The position numbers were made by a program, and so were the translations under genes. A stretch of 36,697 nucleotides of DNA from CAZBWS01 sp964495705 (lineage in GTDB: Bacteria > Pseudomonadota > Gammaproteobacteria > HTCC5015), in the NCBI GenBank assembly GCA_964495705.1, contig CAZBWS010000015.1, positions 1 through 36,697 of the forward strand. The letters are read 5' to 3'. Below, piece after piece: positions 7,219-15,723 of this stretch. Each line of letters begins with the position of its first letter. Position 1 is the first letter of the stretch. The notes under the pieces were generated by a model. The model was not told the DNA's origin and did not search any database. It was given only the letters and a program-made list of their open reading frames with translations.

Positions 7219-9339
7219 TTAGCTTGAACGCAGCATATTGGCTGCTTCAATAGAAACCCTAGAGACTTCCATAATCTCATCATATGCAATGGGCGCCTTT
7301 GACTCCCCTTTTACAGCTAAAACAAAGGCTTCCACGCATTCTTTCTGACCTTTATTTTGCCCCCCTCTAATTTTACTGCCACCATTTACTCCAAAATATT
7401 TGATGTTTTTGAAGTTATCTATTTGAATAACTGAGTTGTCACAAAAGATGTCTATGCGCTCTTTCGGGAACTGGCTTCCGCCGTTTGAAAAATAGTGAAT
7501 TGTTCCCATCGAGCCATCTTCAAAGGTCAGTGTAATACTGGCTTTGTCGTCAAGTACTTTCATTCCTGGATTACGGCCTATGCTTGTTGCCACACATGAT
7601 GATATCGGCGAGTGAGCCAAGTAGCGCATTAAATCTATGTAGTGGCAAGCTTCTCCTATTATTCGCCCGCCACCTACATCAGCATCTTGAACCCAATGGT
7701 CAGCAGGAATATCGCCAGCATTCATTGTCATAATGAATGTTTTTGGCTGCCCTATATTATCAATATGTTTTTTAGCTTCTTGAACATAAGGAGAAAAGCG
7801 TCGATTGAATCCGAGCATCAAAACTGGTTTTTCAGCTAGTGACTGATATGTTTCATTTATTTCTTCCAACTCATTAAGGGTTAGTGCTAGAGGTTTTTCA
7901 ACAAAAATATGCTTCCCTTTTTTCAAGGCATCAATAGTCTGCTGTGCATGGGCATTGTGCCTTGTAGCAATAATAACAGTATTCACTCTTTCATTCGAAA
8001 GAGCTTCGTCCACATCAGTTGACGCAAATTTGAATCCATTTTTTTTCCCATGGTGAGATGCCGTCGCCCCCCCACTAGTCACCAAGGTATGCAATTCAGC
8101 CCCCGTGTTTTTAAAAGCAGGGATCAATATCCTTGAAGCATAGTTTCCTGCGCCTATTACAGCACATGACACGTCCTCATTCTTAGCTGTAGTATAATTC
8201 TGACTAAGCGGAATTATTTTATCCATTAAAGCTTTGCTGCTACTAGGGTAATTTAATATTAAGCCTAAAAGGGCAGGGTTGCCCAAGGAATCATAAGCTG
8301 ACCCAACTTCAGTCAAGTCGATTTTTTTGCTAATTAATGATTCAACAGAAATGGCTCCGGATCTCATCAACCCTAAAACGGCTTCAAAATTTCGCTGCTC
8401 CGTCCAGCGAACATAAGGCAATGGATAGTCATACCCTTTATCCTCATATTTTGTATCGTAACGACCCGGGCCATAAGAACATGAGACTTGAAAACTTAGT
8501 TCTTTTTCATAAAAATCAGCTCTAGATAGCTCCAAGCCAACAACACCTACTAAAATGATACGCCCTCTTTTCCTAGACATTTCGGCCGCTTGATGGACAG
8601 GCTCATTACTTTTACTCGAAGCTGTAATTATGACCGCGTCGACTCCGTGCCCTTCCGAAAAAACATTAGCAGACTCTAAAACATTCTCTCCTAGAGCAGG
8701 ATTAACTGTACTTGCCCCAAAACCCTTTGCAAGATCACATCTACTAGAGTCAAAATCTACTCCCAACACTTCGCAACCATTTGCCCGAAGGATTTGAACA
8801 GCCATCAACCCGATTAAACCAAGCCCCATAACGACAACGCGCTCTCCTAGAGTTGGTTCCGCCAATCGAATTCCCTGTAAAGCAATTGCACCTAGTACCG
8901 TAAATGCTGCGGCCTCATTCGATACACCATCTGGTATTTTTGCGCACAAATTTTCTGGAACGCAGACGACCTCTGCATGACTACCGTTTGATAACACCCG
9001 GTCGCCAACTTTAAAAAATTTGCTCGAAGACTCAAGTACAATACCGGCGTTACAATAGCCAAGAGGCAGTGGTTGATCTAATTTTGACTTTACTGCATCT
9101 AGTGTAGTCTTCACTCCATCAGTTTTCATTTTATCAAGTACCATTCGTACCTTATCCGGCTGTTGCTGTGCTTTCTTCAGCCACCCGCCTCGACCAAAAT
9201 CTAGCAACATCTTCTCCGTACCGGATGAAATCAAAGTATTGGATGTCTGTATTAGCACACTACCTTGTTTCAATTGTGGGCAAGGAATATCTTCTAACAT
9301 AATATCCCCACTTGATAAATCTTGGAAAACTTGTTTCAT
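7219..9339 (-). CDS. Two-domain oxidoreductase: zinc-free MDR plus Gfo/Idh/MocA domain
   Basis: This 706-aa fusion has residues 1 to about 365 as a medium-chain (alcohol-dehydrogenase-like) reductase with VMGLGLIGLMAVQ (170-182). From about 388 it is a Gfo/Idh/MocA-type sugar oxidoreductase with CAVIGAGNYASR (392-403) and the conserved FVEKPLALT (479-487). In the MDR half the usual GHE zinc ligand motif is replaced by LGYCNAGIV (93-101) and there is no four-cysteine structural zinc lobe. That suggests a zinc-independent enzyme or a structural role. Such fusions occur in polysaccharide clusters beside heparinase-fold genes, and their reaction is unknown to me. Oxidation or epimerisation of a bound nucleotide sugar or glycan is a guess. 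The ATG at 9339 has only a poor ribosome binding site. A G7 run codes SGGA at 423-426. Length argues that the fusion is intact. Confidence 0.9.
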   Translation of the reverse strand: MKQVFQDLSSGDIMLEDIPCPQLKQGSVLIQTSNTLISSGTEKMLLDFGRGGWLKKAQQQPDKVRMVLDKMKTDGVKTTLDAVKSKLDQPLPLGYCNAGIVLESSSKFFKVGDRVLSNGSHAEVVCVPENLCAKIPDGVSNEAAAFTVLGAIALQGIRLAEPTLGERVVVMGLGLIGLMAVQILRANGCEVLGVDFDSSRCDLAKGFGASTVNPALGENVLESANVFSEGHGVDAVIITASSKSNEPVHQAAEMSRKRGRIILVGVVGLELSRADFYEKELSFQVSCSYGPGRYDTKYEDKGYDYPLPYVRWTEQRNFEAVLGLMRSGAISVESLISKKIDLTEVGSAYDSLGNPALLGLILNYPSSSKALMDKIIPLSQNYTTAKNEDVSCAVIGAGNYASRILIPAFKNTGAELHTLVTSGGATASHHGKKNGFKFASTDVDEALSNERVNTVIIATRHNAHAQQTIDALKKGKHIFVEKPLALTLNELEEINETYQSLAEKPVLMLGFNRRFSPYVQEAKKHIDNIGQPKTFIMTMNAGDIPADHWVQDADVGGGRIIGEACHYIDLMRYLAHSPISSCVATSIGRNPGMKVLDDKASITLTFEDGSMGTIHYFSNGGSQFPKERIDIFCDNSVIQIDNFKNIKYFGVNGGSKIRGGQNKGQKECVEAFVLAVKGESKAPIAYDEIMEVSRVSIEAANMLRSS

Positions 9340-9386
9340 TAATAATTACTTTTTTTGAATTGTATGTCGAAAAACCAAACGAGAGT

Positions 9387-10388
9387 TTAATTATTTTTAT
9401 GGGCAAAATGCCACGAGTCAGAAATCATTTTATCTAAGCCATGTGTCGCACTCCAGCCAAGCTCTCGCTCAGCCTTTACAGCTGAAGCCCAACTTTCTGC
9501 AACATCACCAGCCCTGCGTGGAGCGAGAATATACGGTACACTTTCACCTGTTACATCCATAAACATTTTAACAAGCATTAAGACAGAACAACCTGTCCCC
9601 GTACCTAAATTCCAAACATTATAGCCAACACTAGACATCATATATTTCAATGCTGCGACATGACCTTCAGCTAAGTCCTGGACATGTATGAAATCGCGTA
9701 CTCCAGTTCCATCCGTGGTAGGGTAATCGGAACCATAAATTTTTAAATTTTCATACTGCCCAGTTGCAACTCTACAGATGTACGGCATCAAATTACTTGG
9801 GGAACCGGAAGGGTTATCCCCCAGTAAGCCACTTTTATGGGCGCCAACAGGATTAAAATAACGCAAGGCTCCAATAGACCAGCGGTTATCAGAAGCGCAC
9901 AAATCTTCCAATATTTTTTCAAAGATATATTTAGACTTGCCGTAAGGGTTGTTATTATCTGTTGTAATTGAGCTTTCGCTCAATGGCATTTTTTGCCCGC
10001 TTTTATATACTGTCGCAGACGAACTAAAAATCAGGTGGTATACGCCGGCACTTTTCATAGCTGACAGTAATGATAAGCCACCCTCAATATTATTTTTAAA
10101 ATAAAGTAAAGGGGACATTACACTTTCAGAAACTGACTTTAGACCAGCAAAATGAAGAACAGCGTCAATATCCTTTGACCTTAAAATCGACTCTACTTTA
10201 TTTTCATCTCTCACATCACATTCAAAAAAATCAGGCTTTATGCCTGTGATCCTAGAAATCATATTTACATTTGCTAATGAACCATTAGTTAAGTTATCAA
10301 GTATAGTTACATTATGGCCTTCATTAATAAGCTCAACAGCACAGTTCCCTCCTATAAACCCAGCCCCTCCAGTCACGAGTAAATTCAT
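9387..10388 (-). CDS. galE: UDP-glucose/UDP-GlcNAc 4-epimerase GalE
   Basis: GalE interconverts UDP-Glc and UDP-Gal (often also the N-acetyl forms) through a 4-keto intermediate with bound NAD. The 333 residues carry TGGAGFIG (6-13), HFAGLKSVSES (79-89), SSSATVY with S124, and NNPYGKSK with Y149 and K153. These are the E. coli GalE catalytic residues at the same numbers, and FIHVQDLAEGH is also present. E. coli GalE is 338 aa. It lies one base after the upstream glycosyltransferase and 47 bases before the two-domain oxidoreductase, the largest gap inside this operon. Placed here it should supply galactose or GalNAc for the repeat unit; whether it also serves central metabolism cannot be told. 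Confidence 0.95.
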   Translation of the reverse strand: MNLLVTGGAGFIGGNCAVELINEGHNVTILDNLTNGSLANVNMISRITGIKPDFFECDVRDENKVESILRSKDIDAVLHFAGLKSVSESVMSPLLYFKNNIEGGLSLLSAMKSAGVYHLIFSSSATVYKSGQKMPLSESSITTDNNNPYGKSKYIFEKILEDLCASDNRWSIGALRYFNPVGAHKSGLLGDNPSGSPSNLMPYICRVATGQYENLKIYGSDYPTTDGTGVRDFIHVQDLAEGHVAALKYMMSSVGYNVWNLGTGTGCSVLMLVKMFMDVTGESVPYILAPRRAGDVAESWASAVKAERELGWSATHGLDKMISDSWHFAHKNN

Positions 10389-10389
10389 A

Positions 10390-11322
10390 TCAAACTCCTT
10401 TCTTTTCCTGCACTAACGGTATTATAGCTGACAATGCGGAATCAATATTTCCATATTCATAAACAATAGCATGTTGCGGCCTAACAGCTCTGTCGCTCGC
10501 CACAACAGCCGCGCCAAAAAAACCGGCTTCATGAATACTTATACTATCTCCATCGGTAGAGGTGGGCCGAAAGTACACGACATCCTCAGAAAATAAAGCC
10601 CATGAATTTCGGCATTCTTCCCAGATGATTATATTTTCAGCAAGAGACATGTCATTAATTTTATTTTTTAGTTTCTCAATACAAGAAGAGTTAAAGCTAA
10701 CATCTCCAATGCAAACAATCATTTTAACGGAAAAACCCATGTCGATGACTGCTTTAACAACTTCGACGCTAAAGTCAAAACCATACAAATCAACCTGATT
10801 TTCAAGCACATACCTCCAGCCTGATATAACAATTGTTTTTTCATTATCTGCAACAAAATCACTTATATACTCTGGAATTTCTGCGCTCTCCACTTCTAAT
10901 TTAGAAGGAGGAAGAAAAGTTGATATGAGTTCTATTTTATTTCTAATACTGTCAGAATAGTTCTTTTTCAAGCTTTCACTTACAACTTGGATTTTTTTCA
11001 ATCTCATTAAAAAAAACTTCCACTCCGCTTTAGAAAGCTTATTTTTTTTTCCTCTAGAGTGGTTATGGTCTACTAATACTGTACTCTTATCCAGGCCTAG
11101 AAGGCTTAAAAAAACTAGTAATATCAGATTAATAGTATGAACATAAACCTCATCATATGTGCTCTTTTTCTTCATTACCGTCAAAAACGACTGCAGGCTA
11201 AGTTTCGAAATAACATCAACATCGCATTCCTTTGAAAAAGTTTCTCTTTGCCTTAAAACATAGTTTGAAACGCCTCCTACCGGTGGAGGTATTTTCCCAA
11301 ATATTAATATTTTTTTTCTCAT
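10390..11322 (-). CDS. Probable glycosyltransferase, divergent GT4-like
   Basis: This 310-aa protein opens with ILIFGKIPPPVGGVSNYVLR, the GT4 N-terminal pattern (PPPxGG). It ends with a GT4-like donor-site region, SWALFSEDVVYFRPTSTDGDSISIHEAGFFGAAVVASD. The middle is poorly conserved and lacks a clear K/R-containing donor motif, so family placement rests on the ends. It is AT-rich and lysine-rich compared with its neighbours. Its ATG overlaps the polymerase stop by 4 bases (ATGA), and the overlap lies directly after a G10 tract, so its translation is coupled to the upstream frame. It probably adds one sugar of the repeat unit; donor and acceptor are unknown. Confidence 0.72.
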   Translation of the reverse strand: MRKKILIFGKIPPPVGGVSNYVLRQRETFSKECDVDVISKLSLQSFLTVMKKKSTYDEVYVHTINLILLVFLSLLGLDKSTVLVDHNHSRGKKNKLSKAEWKFFLMRLKKIQVVSESLKKNYSDSIRNKIELISTFLPPSKLEVESAEIPEYISDFVADNEKTIVISGWRYVLENQVDLYGFDFSVEVVKAVIDMGFSVKMIVCIGDVSFNSSCIEKLKNKINDMSLAENIIIWEECRNSWALFSEDVVYFRPTSTDGDSISIHEAGFFGAAVVASDRAVRPQHAIVYEYGNIDSALSAIIPLVQEKKGV

Positions 11323-12416
11323 GCCCCCCCCCCATAAACTGCTGAATATAAAATAGGCGACAACAGGACAAGCCCTCCACCGACAGCTGCAGAAAAATAA
11401 CGATTGAAGTAATGCATGAAAAACATAGGCATAATAACAATTAACCCTAGATAATCTGAAAAACGGGAAAGGCGCCCAGCTAAATGAGGGGAGCCAAAGT
11501 AAGCCACATTTACCGCGCAGCCAAGAAAAGCCACACTGAGTATCATTAGGCAGAAAATATCATTATCTGCCTTGTTCCTAGTATAAGTATATTTCCCTCT
11601 GACCTTGGACAAAAGCAACGCAAAGAATGGATATACAACAATAGATAATATAGATGTAATACGTATACCGCTATTTCCATCATTAAAGTAGTGCAGCTTA
11701 GACTGAGCAACCTCAGCACTAGGGAGAAAACTTAGTACTGAGCTTAGAGCACCCATCATTGATGGGGCGAGCTTAACAGCCATACCAGTAATGACAGCCA
11801 GAATAAATATTGAAAAAACTGTCATCCTATAGCTCCTCTTGAAAAAAGTAACCACCACAAAATAAGCAGCAAAAAAATATGCTGCTGACAATAAAAACTG
11901 TGAGTGCAGCATGGCCCCTAAAAAAGAAAAGGCCACATACATGAGAAGCTTTCTTTCTACTAAAAAGCTAAGCGCAAAAACCATTAGAGAAAAAGAAATT
12001 GATGAGCGAGGTGAAAAGTAAAAAATGGTTGGGGCGACAACTGGTGCCATATACACTAACATTAAACACTTATCTATTTTTGCTATTTTAACAAAAAACC
12101 GACCTATCAACAGAAGACAAAGAATAAAATTTACTACCAAGAATCCTTGGAAATTAAACGGAGTAAATACACTAATTAAACCTTGATATAAAATATAAAA
12201 AGGCTCAGCGGTTATTATGCCTTTTGTTTTAATAAAAGGAGCTTCAGGGACTGTATACGACAGATCATAGGCGCGCTCATAATAATCATAGTCGTAACCT
12301 GTTGACGGGAGGAAATAAAGAAAGACCGGGAATACGACAATATAAACCCACTTACCTCCGCCTCGGCCAAATGCAAAAAGACTGAAAGCCAAGCAAAATA
12401 TAAAATACCCAATCAT
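11319..12416 (-). CDS. EpsG-type O-antigen/exopolysaccharide polymerase (Wzy-like)
   Basis: This 365-aa inner-membrane protein has about ten hydrophobic segments. The N-terminal region contains DYDYYERAYDL (42-52) and TAEPFYILYQGLI, and a loop FSPRSSISFSL and an AGRLSRFSDYLG stretch follow. This is the layout of EpsG-family polymerases, which join lipid-linked repeat units in the periplasm. Wzy proteins share little sequence, so position next to Wzx, pyruvyl- and acyltransferase genes is part of the argument. It overlaps the acyltransferase by 4 bases at the start and the glycosyltransferase by 4 at the end. The last residues YGGGA are coded by a G10 run, which makes the C-terminus and stop position sensitive to slippage. 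Confidence 0.83.
   Translation of the reverse strand: MIGYFIFCLAFSLFAFGRGGGKWVYIVVFPVFLYFLPSTGYDYDYYERAYDLSYTVPEAPFIKTKGIITAEPFYILYQGLISVFTPFNFQGFLVVNFILCLLLIGRFFVKIAKIDKCLMLVYMAPVVAPTIFYFSPRSSISFSLMVFALSFLVERKLLMYVAFSFLGAMLHSQFLLSAAYFFAAYFVVVTFFKRSYRMTVFSIFILAVITGMAVKLAPSMMGALSSVLSFLPSAEVAQSKLHYFNDGNSGIRITSILSIVVYPFFALLLSKVRGKYTYTRNKADNDIFCLMILSVAFLGCAVNVAYFGSPHLAGRLSRFSDYLGLIVIMPMFFMHYFNRYFSAAVGGGLVLLSPILYSAVYGGGA
11324..11333 (-). repeat. G10 homopolymer (coding strand) at the polymerase/glycosyltransferase junction
   Basis: Ten C on the plus strand. With ten, the polymerase reads GGG GGG GGG GCA TGA and ends, while ATG AGA opens the glycosyltransferase. With eleven or eight the polymerase frame runs into that ATG and fuses the two proteins. 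With nine or twelve it gains a 35-residue unrelated tail. Confidence 0.92.
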
Positions 12417-13531
12417 AATGTGCCTCTATGCTTGTTGAGCTTCAGGCCATTACGCTTTAATTTAAGGCATGGCTTTTCCACTAGATACCAAGAGGCCGAC
12501 GAAATGAACAGCGTCACTACAACTGAAAGGGAAACTGCTTCGAGACCCTGAATTTCCGAATACTCTAGAACACAATTGACTACCAGCATGTGATATATAT
12601 ATATCCCATACGATATGTCAGGAAGCTTTATTTTAACTAATAGCTTTAATCGGCTGTAAGCTAAAGCTAAAGCTAAAAGGGAAATCAAGCACGCAGAAAT
12701 AGGGTTGATATTATTTCCTGCAACATTAAGCCCAAGCCACCCCAAAACAACGCTTGACGATATGTATACAATGCTCATTAAAGGCAATCCAGCTGCACCT
12801 GTCACCCCCTTTAAATGCAGTATATTTCTTTGGGATACAACCCCAAATAAAAACATATACAAATATGGAAGCAAAGACACACCTAACAACTTAGACAACA
12901 TGCTATTTTCAGGCTTTACCGCATATACATACACCTGATTTATACTGATCAAAATGAAAAGCAGCGGCACAACAAAACTCAATCGCCACTTTGCCCTGCT
13001 AAACAACCAATAAATAAGTGGGATCATTAGATAGAATTGAATTTCAACAACGATAGTCCATAAGCTTCCGTTAAGTACTCCCACTCCAAACCCTCTTAAA
13101 AAAGAAGGATTATAAAATTGAAAAGCGCTGGCTTGTGCTATTACCCATAGCAACATATCAAGAAACTCAAACTCAACTTGTGGAGAAAGAAGAACAATCC
13201 CAAGCGAAAAAATCAAACAAAGCCATAAGCCGGGGTATATTCGCAGAAACCTATTTATATAAAAATCTCTTAGACTATTAGTCCTTTCAAATGACGCGGA
13301 TATAAGGAAGCCACTAACAAAAAAGAATATAGGTACGCCTGGGAACATAGCGAGTACTTTTAATATTAGAGAGCTTTCAACAGGTATTCCAAAATGCTCA
13401 CAGCAGTGAATCAGCATCACTTGTATCGCGGCCAGAATTCGAATAATGTCGAAATTATTTTTCGAAGAAATTAGAGGCACAACTAAGAGTTCGCAAAGTC
13501 TAAGCACTGCTTCGCAAGTGCGCTTGAACAC
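12413..13531 (-). CDS. Acyltransferase-3 family membrane protein (O-acetyltransferase-like)
   Basis: AT3 proteins (OafA/YrhL-like) move acyl, mostly acetyl, groups onto surface glycans at the inner membrane. Seen here are FDIIRILAAIQVMLIHCCEHFG with the conserved R and H, FFFVSGFLISASFERT, NRFLRIYPGLW and about ten hydrophobic segments, ending SASWYLVEKPCLK. The start is uncertain. No ATG precedes the first helix. The GTG at 13531 gives a 49-base overlap with the upstream gene, a GTG at 13507 is possible, and a GTG at 13480 lies two bases after the upstream stop and would leave the usual short N-terminus. None has a good ribosome binding site, so coupling is likely. An in-frame hexamer repeat codes LALALA near 12661-12677. 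Confidence 0.9.
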   Translation of the reverse strand: MFKRTCEAVLRLCELLVVPLISSKNNFDIIRILAAIQVMLIHCCEHFGIPVESSLILKVLAMFPGVPIFFFVSGFLISASFERTNSLRDFYINRFLRIYPGLWLCLIFSLGIVLLSPQVEFEFLDMLLWVIAQASAFQFYNPSFLRGFGVGVLNGSLWTIVVEIQFYLMIPLIYWLFSRAKWRLSFVVPLLFILISINQVYVYAVKPENSMLSKLLGVSLLPYLYMFLFGVVSQRNILHLKGVTGAAGLPLMSIVYISSSVVLGWLGLNVAGNNINPISACLISLLALALAYSRLKLLVKIKLPDISYGIYIYHMLVVNCVLEYSEIQGLEAVSLSVVVTLFISSASWYLVEKPCLKLKRNGLKLNKHRGTL

Positions 13532-14478
13532 TTCTCAAAAGTACGAGGGTTCGCTGGCGGGTTAGACCAATCAATGTCAGCCACATCAAGAAAGTTACTC
13601 TTAAAACCATGCCTTTTCATGTCGCCATCAAGATCAATGACATTCATGTGATCTATAATTCCACGAAATCTATAGATATTTGACATACTCGTTTGCCCAT
13701 ATTTGATGAAAACTACTGGGGTCCCTAGAGCCAAACAAGGCAATGCACAATGAATTCTAGATGTCACCACCATGTTTGCCTTAGCAAGCTTAGAGAGGTA
13801 CTCCTCAGCCATTGAAAATCTGCTTTCTACACTAATATTTTCGCCATCAATACTATTTTCTATTACCTCAACTTTGCCCTGTAGATCTGCCGGAATAGTA
13901 CTTAGCAACTCATTCATATACCTATTTTTTTGAAATGAACGTGGCACATTACCGTTTTTAAAGTGAGAAAGAGTGTAACGAAGTGGAAAGTCTTTAAAGT
14001 CTGACAATTTTGGAACTGCGTGCATCACATCGACGAAAAGCACATTGGTATTTGTACCTGTGTTTTCATGGCTCCACGTTCGTCCCAAGGTGGTTGTAAG
14101 GCATGATGAATAGTATGAATCTATACCCTTAGCCTCTAGTATTTCTGCAGTATAGTAATCCCTGCAACCAATGCTCCCTACATTCTTCATATAAGAAATT
14201 GCATTAGGTGTCAACATACGACTAATAAAAGGCCGATTAATATGAAATGATGTAAAAAGTGGCAATATTTTTTCGGAAGGGGGCCAATTTTCAGGACTGT
14301 GCATAAACCACCCGTTCAGAATGACTTTAACTTCACTGCCGTCATAGTGACTTAATTTTTCTCTATTTATCATCTTATCAACACGAGGCAAATATTGCTT
14401 GGCAGCAAGACTCTGCACGTAATCACCGATATTGAACTTGCCATTTATACTTGAGTAATCAAGTAAGCCATATTCCAT
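13483..14478 (-). CDS. Polysaccharide pyruvyltransferase family protein
   Basis: This 331-aa cytoplasmic protein of the CsaB/WcaK-like family moves ketal pyruvate from phosphoenolpyruvate to a sugar. The N-terminus YSSINGKFNIGDYVQSLAA has the NxGD pattern. A central VGSIGCRDYYTAEIL and the C-terminal MVVTSRIHCALPCLALGTPV with the SRxH signature follow. Some members of this fold act in other ways, so pyruvylation is likely but not proven. The ATG at 14478 has GGAGT four bases upstream and follows the Wzx stop by one base. The 3' end overlaps the longest acyltransferase frame. Confidence 0.85.
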   Translation of the reverse strand: MEYGLLDYSSINGKFNIGDYVQSLAAKQYLPRVDKMINREKLSHYDGSEVKVILNGWFMHSPENWPPSEKILPLFTSFHINRPFISRMLTPNAISYMKNVGSIGCRDYYTAEILEAKGIDSYYSSCLTTTLGRTWSHENTGTNTNVLFVDVMHAVPKLSDFKDFPLRYTLSHFKNGNVPRSFQKNRYMNELLSTIPADLQGKVEVIENSIDGENISVESRFSMAEEYLSKLAKANMVVTSRIHCALPCLALGTPVVFIKYGQTSMSNIYRFRGIIDHMNVIDLDGDMKRHGFKSNFLDVADIDWSNPPANPRTFEKCSSALAKQCLDFANS

Positions 14479-14479
14479 A

Positions 14480-15721
14480 CTAACTCCAACTAGAAAAAAG
14501 ATTTATTTTATAAATCCGCCAAACATTATAGGTTAAATAAGCCCTATAGAAGACATTCGAAATAAAGAAAGAAAGAGCGCAGCCAAGCATTTGTAATGGA
14601 TTTATAAGCAATAGGTTCATTGCTAACATAACTATCAACATACCTAGCATTCCTCTAAATAGAATTTCTTTCTCTCCTTTGAGTATCAAGAAAATCTCAG
14701 AAAACCCAAACAGCAAAACCATAGTAAACGTTGCCAGCAGCACAAGCATAGGGCTATAGCCTGTTAAATATGCCTCACCCCACAATAACTTGATAGCACT
14801 TTCCCCAAAGGCCGCTGAACACACGCACACGCACACCCCCAGAAAGAATAAAGTTAAAGAAACTCTCCTAGAAAGAGTCACAACCTTATTAAGCTCCTCT
14901 CCTTGAAAAGAGCTATCTTTATATAGCTTAGGTAAAACTAAATTGGCTAAATCCACGAATACAGCGAGTAGTATAGCAACTCTTTTTATCGTAGCATAAA
15001 CAGCCAAATCCTCAGCATTCAGGTAGATGTTGATTAGCCAATAATCTAAATCCCCAATAAAGAAAACAATTAAACTATATCTAAAGAACACATGTGAGCG
15101 GGAAAACAATCCAGACATTGCGGCTGTGTTAATCTCAAAGCTGCCAATCTTGCTTTTAATGTAAAACACCAAGTTAACTACAGTCATTAAAATAAAAATA
15201 AAGCTCGCTACTTGTATTAGTCGGCCTATATCTAAAGCCATATCTAGCAAAGCGAGGAGGAGAACAGCAGCCAATACTGATAAATTTAAAGACAAACCTC
15301 TTGACGCACTAGCTAAGAATATATTTCCATGCACTTTATACAGCTGAGAAAAGAACAAGTTCAGCCCTATTCCGGCGCCCAATATAAAAGCCAAGAAATA
15401 TTGACTTGTATCTAGAAAAAGTGAAAATGCACTTAGTAGTGCACAGGCGGGCATAGCCATAGAAAATATTATTAAAATACCTGACCATGTTATTGACGAT
15501 TCATTTGTTTTTTTATTCGCCACATCCGTCATGACAGAATAATCAACGCCATAGCGCAAAAAAACAGAAACAAGCGTTGCTTGACTGACTAAAAAATAAA
15601 AGAAACCAACGTCTTCAGCTGGAAAAAATTTAGGTAAGAGAAACGTCAGGCATAAGCTTGTTAAAGCTATGCCTCCTCTAGCGCCTATTGCATACAACAC
15701 ATTTTGGAATGCTTTCCCCAC
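14480..15721 (-). CDS. Wzx-type polysaccharide flippase
   Basis: This 413-aa integral membrane protein of the MOP superfamily would flip undecaprenyl-linked repeat units to the periplasm. About twelve hydrophobic helices are visible. The N-terminus is typical (YAIGARGGIALTSLCLTFLLPKFF, then EDVGFFYFLVSQATLVSVF), and a VDLANLVLPKLYKD stretch lies mid-protein. The start is GTG at 15721 with AAGGG six bases upstream, two bases after the wecC stop. A GTGTGC-type repeat at about 14819-14835 codes GVCVCVCSA, an unusual run of alternating Val/Cys inside a helix; a unit change would keep the frame. Confidence 0.9.
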   Translation of the reverse strand: MGKAFQNVLYAIGARGGIALTSLCLTFLLPKFFPAEDVGFFYFLVSQATLVSVFLRYGVDYSVMTDVANKKTNESSITWSGILIIFSMAMPACALLSAFSLFLDTSQYFLAFILGAGIGLNLFFSQLYKVHGNIFLASASRGLSLNLSVLAAVLLLALLDMALDIGRLIQVASFIFILMTVVNLVFYIKSKIGSFEINTAAMSGLFSRSHVFFRYSLIVFFIGDLDYWLINIYLNAEDLAVYATIKRVAILLAVFVDLANLVLPKLYKDSSFQGEELNKVVTLSRRVSLTLFFLGVCVCVCSAAFGESAIKLLWGEAYLTGYSPMLVLLATFTMVLLFGFSEIFLILKGEKEILFRGMLGMLIVMLAMNLLLINPLQMLGCALSFFISNVFYRAYLTYNVWRIYKINLFSSWS

Positions 15722-15723
15722 TT

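Noticed and set aside
11216..11440. Open frame of 74 codons across the polymerase/glycosyltransferase junction
   Set aside because: It is the alternative register around the G10 tract, overlapping two real genes. It is of interest only as the tail produced by a -1 shift.
12593..12604. (AT)6 run in the acyltransferase gene
   Set aside because: It codes IYIY in a hydrophobic helix and is short. Dinucleotide runs of this length are common in AT-rich genes, so no switch is claimed.
12661..12677. CTAAAG hexamer repeated nearly three times
   Set aside because: It is in-frame LALALA coding in a membrane helix; simple codon repetition explains it.
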